Assembly (NCBI RefSeq): GCF_900110605.1
Contig: NZ_FOFI01000004.1
Coordinates: forward strand, 124,001-188,000
DNA from: Epilithonimonas lactis
GTDB taxonomy: Bacteria > Bacteroidota > Bacteroidia > Flavobacteriales > Weeksellaceae
Length of the DNA: 64,000 nt
Reading direction: 5' to 3'
Within the stretch, counting starts at the first letter, position 1. Every line of letters begins with the position of its first letter. The notes beneath the pieces were generated by a model that was given only the letters and a program-made list of their open reading frames with translations, had not been told where the DNA came from and made no database searches. Made by a program: the position numbers and the translations under genes. Positions 1 through 8,350 of the stretch are shown one piece after another.

Positions 1-2
1 AA

Positions 3-977
3 GTTTCCAACAAGATCCACGAAAGAAAATCTGAGTTGATCGCCGTGATCGAATCTGAGCAATTGGAAAATCTCGAGAAGAAAACCAAGATCATCGAGGA
101 ACTAAAAACACTTGCAAAGCCAGAATCCATCAACCATACTTATTGGCAACAAGCGATAAAGAGAGTAGAAGACCTTCGTACCGAGTTCCTTAAATTGGGA
201 CCAGTTCCGAAGAAAGTTTCCAATCAGAACTGGACAGATTTCAAAGTGGTTTTGAGAGAGTTCAACACCGGAAAAAATGATTTCTATAAAAATCTGAAAG
301 GTTCACAAATTCATAATCTTGAAGCAAAACAAGGCCTGATAAAAACCGCTCAGGACAATATGAATTCTGAAGATTGGGATATTGTGGTGCCACTTTTCAA
401 AAAACTGCAGGAAGACTGGAAAACCATCGGTCACGTTCCAAGGAGCCAAGCGAACAAAGTTTGGGACGATTTCCGTGATGCCTGCAATACATTCTTCAAA
501 AATTACAGAGAGAAAAATAACGCAACGGGCGATAACTGGAAGGAAAATTACAAAAGCAAAAAGGCACTTCTTGAAGACCTCAAAGCTTTGACAGACGAGG
601 AAGGTTCTGTGGAGAAAATCGAGACTATCAAAAACGCTTGGAATGCGATTGGTAAAGTTCCGAAGGATAAATTGTCCATCAATACGGAATTCAACAAAAC
701 ACTTAGAGAGAAGTTGAAACTCAACAAGATCAATGAGTTCGATCTGAAAGAGGAAAACCTTTCTGAAAGCCAGTTGACAGACAAAGCGAGAAAGATCAAA
801 AATCAGGTTGCCGATCTGGAATCAGAGATTGTGCAGCTTGAGAACAACTTGTCATTCTTTGGTACTGCAACGCGTGATAATCCTCTATTGAAAGACACTT
901 ACGAAAAATTAGACAGCAAAAAAGAACAGTTGGAAAGTTTGAAACTTTCGCTTCATAATATTATTGCTGGAGAATAA
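3..977 (+). CDS. DUF349 repeat protein, 5' truncated by the window
   Basis: The frame is open from base 3, so the gene begins outside the window; an internal TTG at 36 is not needed as a start. The visible part has three DUF349-type helical repeats of about 70 residues, each with a W...(I/L)G.VP core (LGPVPK, IGHVPR, IGKVPK), followed by a coiled-coil tail rich in E, K, L and Q in the last 60 residues. DUF349 proteins are cytoplasmic helical proteins of unsettled function; Bacteroidota versions usually exceed 600 residues, so roughly half is missing. There is no signal peptide or catalytic motif in what is visible. A strong terminator follows directly. The family call is confident; the role is unknown. 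Confidence 0.85.
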   Translation, partial: VSNKIHERKSELIAVIESEQLENLEKKTKIIEELKTLAKPESINHTYWQQAIKRVEDLRTEFLKLGPVPKKVSNQNWTDFKVVLREFNTGKNDFYKNLKGSQIHNLEAKQGLIKTAQDNMNSEDWDIVVPLFKKLQEDWKTIGHVPRSQANKVWDDFRDACNTFFKNYREKNNATGDNWKENYKSKKALLEDLKALTDEEGSVEKIETIKNAWNAIGKVPKDKLSINTEFNKTLREKLKLNKINEFDLKEENLSESQLTDKARKIKNQVADLESEIVQLENNLSFFGTATRDNPLLKDTYEKLDSKKEQLESLKLSLHNIIAGE

Positions 978-999
978 ACAAGTTTATGTAAATCATAGA

Positions 1000-1026
1000 A
1001 ATCCCCTTTCGTAGGGGATTTTTTTG
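1000..1026 (+). terminator. Rho-independent terminator after the DUF349 gene
   Basis: Stem AATCCCC/GGGGATT with a 7-nt loop, followed by a run of T; it starts 22 nt after the DUF349 stop codon. Confidence 0.85.
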
Positions 1027-1128
1027 TTTAGTGCTTCAATGTAAATCATTATTAATACTCAAATTCAAAATAATAAAAGATATCTTCTAAAAAATTAATA
1101 TTTTTATGACCGTTTTTAAATCTGAATT

Positions 1129-2988
1129 ATGTTGAAAAAGTACTTATTTATATTATCTGCATTCCCAATTTTTAGCCTTGCTCAGGCTCCGGCGGAATAT
1201 TACTCTGGGACAGAAGATTTGTCAGGTTATGCTTTGAAGACCAAGCTTCACAATATTATCTCTACGAAGACATTCAATTATCATTATGATGATTTGAAAA
1301 CATTATATGGACAGACAGATCTTGATAAGTATTATGATTATGGTGCAGATAACACAACTTATTTATTAGATATCTATTCAAATAATCCGACTGGGACAAC
1401 TGCGTATCATTATACACTAAACAACATTATTGGAAGTGCAAATGCAGAAGGACTTGGATGGAATCGTGAGCATATGATGCCGCAAAGTTCCTTCAATAAT
1501 GCCTATCCGATGTATTCCGATTTGTTTTTCGTAATTCCGACCGACGCGAGGATCAACCAGTTGAGAAGCAATTATCCTTATGGAAAAGCAGGTTCAACGG
1601 TATATTACAATTTTACCAACGGATCAAAACAAGCTTTAAACGGAACGCCTAATGCGACTTACACAGGCAGAGTTTATGAGCCCGTTGATGAGTTCAAAGG
1701 CGATGTTGCAAGGTCTCTTTTGTATTTTGCCGTTCGATATGAAGGGAAATTAGGAAACTTCAATTTCACCACCAATGCGAACGACCCAACAAAAGACCAA
1801 AATCCTTTGGACGGAAGTGAAGAGAAAGCTTACGAAAATTGGTACATCGCGATGCTTCTTGATTGGCATCAGCAAGATCCGGTTTCGCAAAGAGAGATTG
1901 ATAGGAATAATTCGGTTTTCAATATTCAAAAAAATAGGAATCCATTTGTTGATCATCCGGAATGGGTAAGCACTATCTGGAATCAAACTTCGAATAATGT
2001 GGTGCCGGCAGCACCTTCTTCACTTTTATTAGCGAGAAATTCTGCTTATTTTGTGAACTTGACTTGGCAAGCTAATTCAGAATCTGATGTTATTGGTTAT
2101 AGAATATATCAGGATAATGTTTTGGTGGCGACTTCAAAGACCAATTCAGTTTCGATTGACCATTTGACTCCAGGAACGAGCTATAATTTCACTGTTAAAG
2201 CCTACGATAATTCTTATCTGGAAAGTCCGCAAAGCAATACTTTGAATGTTACAACTTTAGCAACCGATGTTTTTGCGAGAGACCTTCAAATCGTTAAATA
2301 TCTCGAAGGAACGGGCAACAACAAAGCTTTTGAGATTGCCAACAGAACTGGTCACGCTATTGATCTGGAAAAATACAAGTTGGGAATCCAATTGAAAATT
2401 AGCAATTATTTTTTTGGAGAACCAACGGAATTGGAAGGAAAGATAGAAGATAACCAAAGTTTTGTGGTCATCAACCCAAATGCGAACTTCAGTTGTTTTG
2501 ATGTTTCGAATGCAAAATTTGTTAGTAACGCTCCAGCTCTTACTTTCACAGGAGCAAATTATGTAGAATTATCTTATAAGTCAACTACAATTGACGCGGT
2601 AGGAAGCAAAGGCGTTGACAATACGAACGCAAACAAATCCCTTTACAGAAATGCAAATGTCATCAATCCAACATCAACTTTCGATAGTGCGGAATGGACC
2701 GCTTACGCATCAGATTATTGTTTGAATCTTGGAACATTGGTGGTGAATGATGTTAAAAATAAAATTAATGAGATCAGTATTTATCCAAATCCAGTGGCGG
2801 ATGTCCTCAACATCAATGGTGATGTGGGTAAAGTTAAATCAGCTAAAATATATGACCTGTCTGGAAAATTAATAAAAAATATTAATGATCCATTTATTAA
2901 TAAGAAATCGATCAACGTTAGCTCATTGTTTCCAAATACTTATATCTTGAACATCGACGGAAGATCTATAAAATTCATCAAAAGATAG
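1129..2988 (+). CDS. Secreted endonuclease I family nuclease with fibronectin III and T9SS sorting domain
   Basis: The 619-residue protein starts with a signal peptide (MLKKYLFILSAFPIFSLAQ). Residues about 25-290 resemble the endonuclease I family (NucM/EndA type, non-specific extracellular DNase/RNase), including the signature NREHMMPQS near residue 119, where the histidine is the expected general base, and a metal-binding asparagine region downstream. A fibronectin type III domain follows (about 293-375), then a beta-rich region resembling a lamin-tail domain (about 380-515), and a T9SS Type A sorting domain at the end (IYPNPVADVLNI ... about 545-619). It is therefore predicted to be exported by the Sec system and then secreted or anchored at the cell surface by T9SS. 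A likely role is scavenging extracellular nucleic acid. It is a single-gene unit with its own terminator. Confidence 0.88.
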   Translation: MLKKYLFILSAFPIFSLAQAPAEYYSGTEDLSGYALKTKLHNIISTKTFNYHYDDLKTLYGQTDLDKYYDYGADNTTYLLDIYSNNPTGTTAYHYTLNNIIGSANAEGLGWNREHMMPQSSFNNAYPMYSDLFFVIPTDARINQLRSNYPYGKAGSTVYYNFTNGSKQALNGTPNATYTGRVYEPVDEFKGDVARSLLYFAVRYEGKLGNFNFTTNANDPTKDQNPLDGSEEKAYENWYIAMLLDWHQQDPVSQREIDRNNSVFNIQKNRNPFVDHPEWVSTIWNQTSNNVVPAAPSSLLLARNSAYFVNLTWQANSESDVIGYRIYQDNVLVATSKTNSVSIDHLTPGTSYNFTVKAYDNSYLESPQSNTLNVTTLATDVFARDLQIVKYLEGTGNNKAFEIANRTGHAIDLEKYKLGIQLKISNYFFGEPTELEGKIEDNQSFVVINPNANFSCFDVSNAKFVSNAPALTFTGANYVELSYKSTTIDAVGSKGVDNTNANKSLYRNANVINPTSTFDSAEWTAYASDYCLNLGTLVVNDVKNKINEISIYPNPVADVLNINGDVGKVKSAKIYDLSGKLIKNINDPFINKKSINVSSLFPNTYILNIDGRSIKFIKR

Positions 2989-3014
2989 AATTGGATTTTC
3001 TCAAAATATGATTT

Positions 3015-3043
3015 AAAAAGCCTTTAAAAATTGGCTTTTTTTT
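3015..3043 (+). terminator. Terminator after the secreted nuclease
   Basis: Stem AAAAAGCC/GGCTTTTT with a 10-nt loop, followed by further T, 27 nt after the stop codon. Confidence 0.75.
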
Positions 3044-3092
3044 ATTTGATGACCTTCTTATCCTGTGGTATTAATTTTATGTAAAAAATTCG

Positions 3093-3100
3093 TAAATTTG
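3093..3100 (+). promoter_or_regulatory. -7 promoter box (TAAATTTG) for purC-purF
   Basis: Exact match to the Bacteroidota -7 consensus TAnnTTTG, about 80 nt upstream of purC. That leaves a leader of roughly 75 nt. I see no purine or PRPP riboswitch core in this leader. Confidence 0.6.
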
Positions 3101-3179
3101 TGCGTAAATCTAATCAGTAAAAAAGTTTGAACGGAAATCGTCGTGAAAGCGAATTCTGTTTGAAAAAATGAAAGTCATT

Positions 3180-3902
3180 ATGAGTCAAAAGAAAGAAATG
3201 CTTTACGAAGGTAAGGCTAAACAGGTTTTTGCTACAGACAAGCCTGACGAAGTTGTTGTACGTTACAAAGATGATGCTACAGCCTTCAATGCACAGAAGC
3301 GTGGACAGTTCGATAGAAAAGGCGAATTGAACAATGCAATTTCTACACTTATTTTCGGATATCTTGCAGAAAAGGGAATTCCAACGCACTTCATCGCAAA
3401 ACTGGATGACAGAGAGCAGCTGGTAAAAAAAGTGGACATCATTCCTTTGGAAATGGTCGTTCGTAACTATGTTGCTGGAAGTATGGCTCAGAGATTGGGC
3501 GTGGAAGAAGGACTTAAATCGCCAGTCACTATTTTTGATCTTTGTTTCAAAAGAGACGACCTTGGAGATCCGTTAATCAACGATCATCACGCAGTTTTCC
3601 TTGGTGCAGCCACTTATGATGAACTAAACGAAATGTACGCTTTGACAGATAAGATCAACCAACTTTTGATCGACCTGTTTGACAAAGCCAATGTGATCCT
3701 TGTAGATTTCAAGATCGAGTTGGGAAAAACCTCAGATGGCAAAATTGTTTTGGCAGATGAGATCTCTCCAGATACTTGCAGACTTTGGGACAAGGACACG
3801 ATGAAAAAGCTGGATAAAGATAGATTCAGAAGAGATCTGGGTGAAATCACAGAAGCTTACGTTGAGATCTACGACAGACTACAAACCGCTTTAGCTAAAT
3901 AA
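3180..3902 (+). CDS. purC: Phosphoribosylaminoimidazolesuccinocarboxamide synthase (SAICAR synthetase)
   Basis: PurC couples CAIR with aspartate using ATP in de novo purine synthesis. The 240-residue protein begins with the family's MLYEGKAKQVF segment, has the substrate region VVRNYVAGSM, and carries the C-terminal signature LADEISPDTCRLWDKD. I chose the ATG at 3180 because MSQKKEMLYEGKAK matches the usual family start; an in-frame ATG at 3168 would add four residues and cannot be excluded, since there is no clear ribosome binding site for either. purF follows after 16 nt in the same direction, so the two are very likely cotranscribed. Confidence 0.95.
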   Translation: MSQKKEMLYEGKAKQVFATDKPDEVVVRYKDDATAFNAQKRGQFDRKGELNNAISTLIFGYLAEKGIPTHFIAKLDDREQLVKKVDIIPLEMVVRNYVAGSMAQRLGVEEGLKSPVTIFDLCFKRDDLGDPLINDHHAVFLGAATYDELNEMYALTDKINQLLIDLFDKANVILVDFKIELGKTSDGKIVLADEISPDTCRLWDKDTMKKLDKDRFRRDLGEITEAYVEIYDRLQTALAK

Positions 3903-3918
3903 TCCAAAAACCAAATCA

Positions 3919-5442
3919 ATGGATTTAGAATTTCAAGAATATAGCACATTACCGAAATATGCTTTCCAAAACCGCTATCAGGAATTCGAAGAAACCAAGC
4001 ATCTTTCCAAAGAAGAAAAGGAAGCTCATTATCCTTTTGATAAAATGGAAGAGGAATGTGGCGTTTTTGGATTGCATTCTACAGAGAATCAAGACACCTT
4101 TTCGTTGTCACAGTTCGGACTTTTTGCTTTGCAGCACCGTGGCCAGGAAGCTTGTGGGATAGCTGTAGGGAACAACGGGAAGATCCATTCTGTGAAAGAT
4201 GAAGGTCTGGTTTTGGACGTTTTCAAATCGATAGAAGATCCTCAGCAGTATATGGGAAGCACCGTTATCGGTCACACCAGATATACAACTGCGGGAGATA
4301 AAAAGAAATATAATTTTCAACCGTTCTTTGCAAAGAATGAGTATGACCAGATCATCCTTTCCATCGCTCACAATGGGAATTTGACCAATGCCAAGCAACT
4401 TAGGAAAGAATTAGAAGATGAAGGCGTGGTTTTCCGTGCGACTTCTGACACCGAGGTTATCTTAAGATTAATTCAAAAAAATCTGGACCTTGGACTTCGT
4501 GGTGCCATCAAAGCGACGATGGAAAAAATCGAAGGTGCTTATTCCGTAGTTGGAATTACAAGAAACAAGTTTTTCGCTTTCCGAGATTTCAATGGGATCA
4601 GGCCTTTGGTTTTGGGTGCGATTGATGAAAATACCTTCGTTGTAGCTTCAGAGAGTTGTGCTTTGGATGGAGTAGGAGCGCAATACGTGCGTGATGTTTT
4701 GCCAGGCGAGATCATTTATACGAGTGATAATGAGAAAGGTCTGCAATCTTACATCGTGAAAGACGATTGTGTCAATAAAATCTGTGCTTTCGAGTATATT
4801 TATTTTGCAAGACCAGATTCTACATTGGAAGGAATCAACGTTCATGAAGTGCGTGAAAAATCCGGAATGAAAATTTGGGAGCAAGCGCCTGTGGATGCAG
4901 ATATTGTGATTGGTGTTCCAGACTCTGGCGTTCCTGCAGCGATTGGTTTTTCCAAGGCTTCGGGTATTCCATTCCGTCCAGTTTTGATCAAGAACAGATA
5001 TATTGGACGTTCGTTCATTATCCCTTCACAGGAAATGAGGGAACATTTGGTCAACCTAAAACTGAATCCAATTGTTTCTGAGATCAAAGGAAAAAGAGTT
5101 GTGATCATCGATGATTCTATCGTTCGTGGAACAACTTCCAAACGTTTGGTGAAAATCTTGAAAAACGCAGGTGTGAAGGAAATCCACTTCCGAAGTGTGT
5201 CTCCGCCAATTATTGCGCCGTGTTTTCTCGGAATTGATACACCAACAAAAGATGATCTGATCTCGGCCAATATGAATAAAGAAGAACTCAGAAAATATCT
5301 GGATGTTGACAGTTTAGAATTCCTAAGCGTTGATAATTTGATCAGTATTTTAGGTTCACCAGACCATTGTTTCGGTTGTTTTACAGAAAAGTATCCGGTG
5401 AAGAACCCAGACGAACTGGCATTTGTAGATCAAGGTGATTAG
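3919..5442 (+). CDS. purF: Amidophosphoribosyltransferase (glutamine PRPP amidotransferase)
   Basis: PurF transfers ammonia from glutamine to PRPP, the committed step of purine synthesis. The N-terminal nucleophile hydrolase domain should begin at Cys47 (CGVFG) after removal of an unusually long 46-residue leader; the leader is in frame and fits the reading frame well, but a start at Met43 would leave a short propeptide as in other PurFs. The PRPP loop is VVIIDDSIVRGTTSKR near residue 394. Four cysteines at about 289 (KICAFEY), 435 (APCF), 484 and 487 (CFGC) correspond to the 4Fe-4S ligands of the Bacillus-type enzyme. It is the second gene of the purC-purF unit and ends in a two-way terminator. 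Confidence 0.96.
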   Translation: MDLEFQEYSTLPKYAFQNRYQEFEETKHLSKEEKEAHYPFDKMEEECGVFGLHSTENQDTFSLSQFGLFALQHRGQEACGIAVGNNGKIHSVKDEGLVLDVFKSIEDPQQYMGSTVIGHTRYTTAGDKKKYNFQPFFAKNEYDQIILSIAHNGNLTNAKQLRKELEDEGVVFRATSDTEVILRLIQKNLDLGLRGAIKATMEKIEGAYSVVGITRNKFFAFRDFNGIRPLVLGAIDENTFVVASESCALDGVGAQYVRDVLPGEIIYTSDNEKGLQSYIVKDDCVNKICAFEYIYFARPDSTLEGINVHEVREKSGMKIWEQAPVDADIVIGVPDSGVPAAIGFSKASGIPFRPVLIKNRYIGRSFIIPSQEMREHLVNLKLNPIVSEIKGKRVVIIDDSIVRGTTSKRLVKILKNAGVKEIHFRSVSPPIIAPCFLGIDTPTKDDLISANMNKEELRKYLDVDSLEFLSVDNLISILGSPDHCFGCFTEKYPVKNPDELAFVDQGD

Positions 5443-5501
5443 ATTCTCAAATAACTAAGTTTGGAACTCATTAATTAAATAAACCAAACAATCAATAATA
5501 T

Positions 5502-5534
5502 AAAAAAGCAATTCAGATTTTGAATTGCTTTTTT
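5502..5534. terminator. Bidirectional terminator between purF and the phosphatase gene
   Basis: Near-perfect hairpin AAAAAAGCAATTCA ... TGAATTGCTTTTTT with a T run on both strands, placed between convergent genes. It overlaps the last bases of the phosphatase gene on the minus strand. Confidence 0.9.
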
Positions 5535-6399
5535 ATTTCAAAAACTTACGGATGTAGATTTCCCTTTGTTCTTCAGAGATTCCTAAAGCTTGATGGATGT
5601 AATTTTCCATCGAACCATATTTTTTGTGGATCTCATCAAAAGCGGTCTGGAGATATCGGCGTTCTATCCAGCTTGTTTTTTCCACCACACCAATGTCCAG
5701 TTTTGGATAAACGAAATGAAACGTATTGGCAAGACCCAATCTTTTGTTGATCACATTTTCCCGAAGGTCATTTGATAAAAGATATTCTTCAAAGATCACC
5801 TTATCATCAAACTTCAGGATCTTAAGGATCAATGCGGTGATCATTCCCGTTCGGTCTTTGCCAGCGGTACAATGGTAGAGTACAGGTTGGTCAGAATCCA
5901 GGATCTCATGGATAATTTGTTTGATGACCTCTGGATTTTCCGTGATGTAATCTGTGTAGAATCTCAGCATTCTTCTATCCGCATCTTCTTTGCTTATTTT
6001 TCCCTTCAGAGCTAGCTTTTTCGCACTCGCCATCTCATCATTTTTATCTTCGAAGGCTGGATAATTTTTATAGATGATGTTGTTCGGTAAATGATCGGTT
6101 TCCTTTTTGATCTCTTGTTTCGTTCTTAGATCGATCACTTTTTTGATGTTTAATTTTTCAAGATCATCGAAGCTTTTTGACTTCAATTGATGCAAGTTTC
6201 CACTTCTGTAGATCAGGCTGTCTTTCAGTACTTTGGATTGTGAGTTTTGCAATCCACCTAAAAATCTGAAATTATGGACTTTCTTTATTTCTATTTGGTT
6301 TTTCTCGCCAAGGTCGGAGAATTCGGGTTTGGAGTTGACGTGCGTTTTGCAGGATAATAGTAATGTGAGTGATATTAGTAAACCAAAATTTTTGACCAT
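5533..6399 (-). CDS. Tyrosine-protein phosphatase-like lipoprotein
   Basis: The 288-residue protein has a lipoprotein signal peptide ending in LLSC (Cys17), so it should be lipid-anchored in the envelope. The C-terminal half contains the phosphatase P-loop HCTAGKDRTG (pattern HCxxGxxR(T/S)), with the nucleophilic Cys and phosphate-binding Arg present, and the upstream FLGGLQNSQSKVLKDSLIYRSGNLHQL segment typical of the Y_phosphatase3 family of bacterial tyrosine/phosphoinositide phosphatases. The natural substrate cannot be told from sequence. It is a single gene with a -7-like box TATCTTTA on the minus strand at 6425-6432. The family call is strong; substrate specificity is open. Confidence 0.85.
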   Translation of the reverse strand: MVKNFGLLISLTLLLSCKTHVNSKPEFSDLGEKNQIEIKKVHNFRFLGGLQNSQSKVLKDSLIYRSGNLHQLKSKSFDDLEKLNIKKVIDLRTKQEIKKETDHLPNNIIYKNYPAFEDKNDEMASAKKLALKGKISKEDADRRMLRFYTDYITENPEVIKQIIHEILDSDQPVLYHCTAGKDRTGMITALILKILKFDDKVIFEEYLLSNDLRENVINKRLGLANTFHFVYPKLDIGVVEKTSWIERRYLQTAFDEIHKKYGSMENYIHQALGISEEQREIYIRKFLK

Positions 6400-6679
6400 A
6401 CAATCTTTGTTTTTGAAAATTATCTAAAGATAAACTATTTCTTGTCAGAAGTTAAATTTTCGACCTATTATGTCATGAATGTTAAATTTCTCACCATTTT
6501 AAAATTTTTTTTCTGATGGTTTATTAATGTAATTCTTCAATGTAATTATTTATTGTTTTAAAATCACAGTTCGTAATCTTATATTATTTAAATAATTGTA
6601 AATCAATTTGTTTATGTTTAGGATTAATGCAATTTTTACTTAAAAAATCATTGTTTAGTTTTGCTCTCAAACACAAATA
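6400..6679. other. AT-rich intergenic region between divergent genes
   Basis: The region separates the phosphatase gene (minus) and the three-gene secreted-protein operon (plus). It holds a promoter box for each side (minus 6425-6432; plus 6656-6663). No ORF, RNA gene or repeat was recognised in it. Confidence 0.6.
6656..6663 (+). promoter_or_regulatory. -7 promoter box (TAGTTTTG) for the three-gene secreted-protein operon
   Basis: Matches TAnnTTTG and lies 16 nt upstream of the first ATG. No comparable box was seen inside the operon, which supports one transcript for all three genes. Confidence 0.55.
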
Positions 6680-7513
6680 ATGATCAATATGCAAAAATGT
6701 ATAGGGAGCTTTTTCCTATTAAGCTGTCTCGTTTATTCCCAACAATTTTTTTCTCAAGTAGGTATCGGAACAAATAAACCCAATTCGACATTAGATGTCA
6801 ATGGGGATGTTGCGCTGCGTAACGAATTAAGTGTAGGTGGAACAGATCTGGCAAAAGGTAATCCTGGTGAAACGAATCAGGTCCTGGTTTCTCAAGGCGA
6901 AGGCCTGCCGCCAACCTGGAAGTATGTAAAAGCACCATTCGTAGAGGATGGTACTTATAAGTTGACGAACACTTATCTTAATGAATCCGAAGTAGGCATC
7001 ACAAACTTTTCCGCTGGCGTAGCTGGTGACGGTGTCAATACAAGTTCCATCGGAAGTGCGATCGACAGCAAGTGGACAAAAATACCCAATCTGTCAACAC
7101 AATTAGAATTGAAATTTGCCGAAAACAAATTGGTCTATCAAGTGCAGACCGGCGTGGAAATCGTGTCGTCTACCGCAGGAGGCAATGTAAAATTCTTATG
7201 CGGGATCTTCAAGGATAACAAATTGGTTGCACTGAGACCAGACAAAATCACTGCAGCGTACGCCAATACGCCGACCCAATACATGTTCACCTTGAATTAC
7301 AATGAGCTAAACGTTCCCATAGGCGTTTACACCATGGATGTGGCGTGCAGAAAAATTGAAACGACCAATGTCAACAACTATTTTGTCATCGGTTCCAATC
7401 TTCCAACTTACCAGTCTGGTGTTGTGACTGTTGCTAATACAAGTTCCAACAGTTTTGCACTGAAGTCTTTTTTCAAGATCGATATTACTCAACTAATCAC
7501 TTTTGCACCGTAA
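6680..7513 (+). CDS. Secreted protein with VGIGT/LDVNG N-terminal motif (operon member 1)
   Basis: A protein of 277 residues (274 from Met4) with a signal peptide ending near SQQFFSQ. Directly after the cleavage site comes QVGIGTNKPNSTLDVNGD, a motif common at the mature N-terminus of Bacteroidota surface proteins, then a short segment ending in QVLVSQGEGLPPTWK. The C-terminal 150 residues are predicted beta-strand-rich (possibly a jelly-roll of the TNF/C1q kind, by pattern only) and contain the CGIFKDNKL and VACRK motifs shared with the next two genes. There is no T9SS sorting domain and no lipoprotein cysteine. Function unknown; a surface or secreted structural/adhesive role is a guess. Confidence 0.75.
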   Translation: MINMQKCIGSFFLLSCLVYSQQFFSQVGIGTNKPNSTLDVNGDVALRNELSVGGTDLAKGNPGETNQVLVSQGEGLPPTWKYVKAPFVEDGTYKLTNTYLNESEVGITNFSAGVAGDGVNTSSIGSAIDSKWTKIPNLSTQLELKFAENKLVYQVQTGVEIVSSTAGGNVKFLCGIFKDNKLVALRPDKITAAYANTPTQYMFTLNYNELNVPIGVYTMDVACRKIETTNVNNYFVIGSNLPTYQSGVVTVANTSSNSFALKSFFKIDITQLITFAP

Positions 7514-7514
7514 C

Positions 7515-8345
7515 ATGAAAACAACTATCAATTTAATATTATTTTTAATAGCTTCTACTTTGCACGGTCAAGTTGGAGTGATGACGGAAAAGCCTCAAGC
7601 TGCCTTAGATGTCAATGGAGATTTTAACAAGAAGGGAAAACTTTTTTTGGATAATGATAATATCCTGTCGCCTGGTAAAACTGGTCAGGTGCTGGTTTCC
7701 CGAGGTCCAGGCGTTTCTCCCACATGGAAAGCTTTGAAGGTACCCGATTATGAGCAGTACAAATACTATTTGATATTCAATGATTCCTTTAGGGATTTCA
7801 ATACAGCTTCTAGCAATTCAGGTCAAGGCGTTTCTTTAGGCACCGCCACTTCTCCGGCTACGATCAGTACCGATCTTGTGAAGGGCGCGGATATTACAAA
7901 TCTGATCAATAACAAAGGCTTCAAAGAGATCACCGGTCTTGCAAATCCGTTTGTCGTCAATAGCTCGGAAAGCAAGGTTTATTTACAGTTCGAAACTGTG
8001 GTTCAACAAAATAATACCACTACTTTGGGGTCTAATCAAATGTATGCTTGTGGAATTTTTATAGATAATAAGTTGCAGAGTGCGAGACTCAATACATTAT
8101 TCACTTCCACAACAGCTGAAAGTACATTTTTGACCCACAACCAAATTGGTGGAGCATCCAATCTTGCGAAAGGCCAACATACTGTACGTGTTGCTTGTAC
8201 GAGATATACAACCGACAATAATGTTGTTTTGGGAATTGGAGTACCATCTACAACCGCTGTTAACAACTTAAATAATTTCATGACACAGGCTTCTCTGAAA
8301 GTTGATGTTTATGAAGTTCCACAAAACTTTACCGATATATTCTAG
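7515..8345 (+). CDS. Secreted protein with VGVMT/LDVNG N-terminal motif (operon member 2)
   Basis: The ATG at 7515 lies one base after the stop of the previous gene, which indicates translational coupling; it gives MKTTINLILFLIASTLHGQ, a clean signal peptide. The mature N-terminus QVGVMTEKPQAALDVNGDF and the linker QVLVSRGPGVSPTWK align with operon member 1. The C-terminal domain again has CGIFIDNKL (Cys near residue 179) and VACTRY (near 233). The protein has 276 residues with no sorting domain. It is a diverged duplicate of its neighbour; function unknown. Confidence 0.75.
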   Translation: MKTTINLILFLIASTLHGQVGVMTEKPQAALDVNGDFNKKGKLFLDNDNILSPGKTGQVLVSRGPGVSPTWKALKVPDYEQYKYYLIFNDSFRDFNTASSNSGQGVSLGTATSPATISTDLVKGADITNLINNKGFKEITGLANPFVVNSSESKVYLQFETVVQQNNTTTLGSNQMYACGIFIDNKLQSARLNTLFTSTTAESTFLTHNQIGGASNLAKGQHTVRVACTRYTTDNNVVLGIGVPSTTAVNNLNNFMTQASLKVDVYEVPQNFTDIF

Positions 8346-8350
8346 ATCCT

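Noticed and set aside
2989-3179. Purine or PRPP riboswitch before purC
   Set aside because: Only a terminator and a promoter box are visible; no aptamer core.
4842-5270. 142-codon reading frame antisense to purF
   Set aside because: It lies wholly inside a conserved gene and has no start context, domain or promoter; it is a shadow frame. The same holds for the 136-codon frame in 21146-21589 and the 168-codon frame in 15557-16063.
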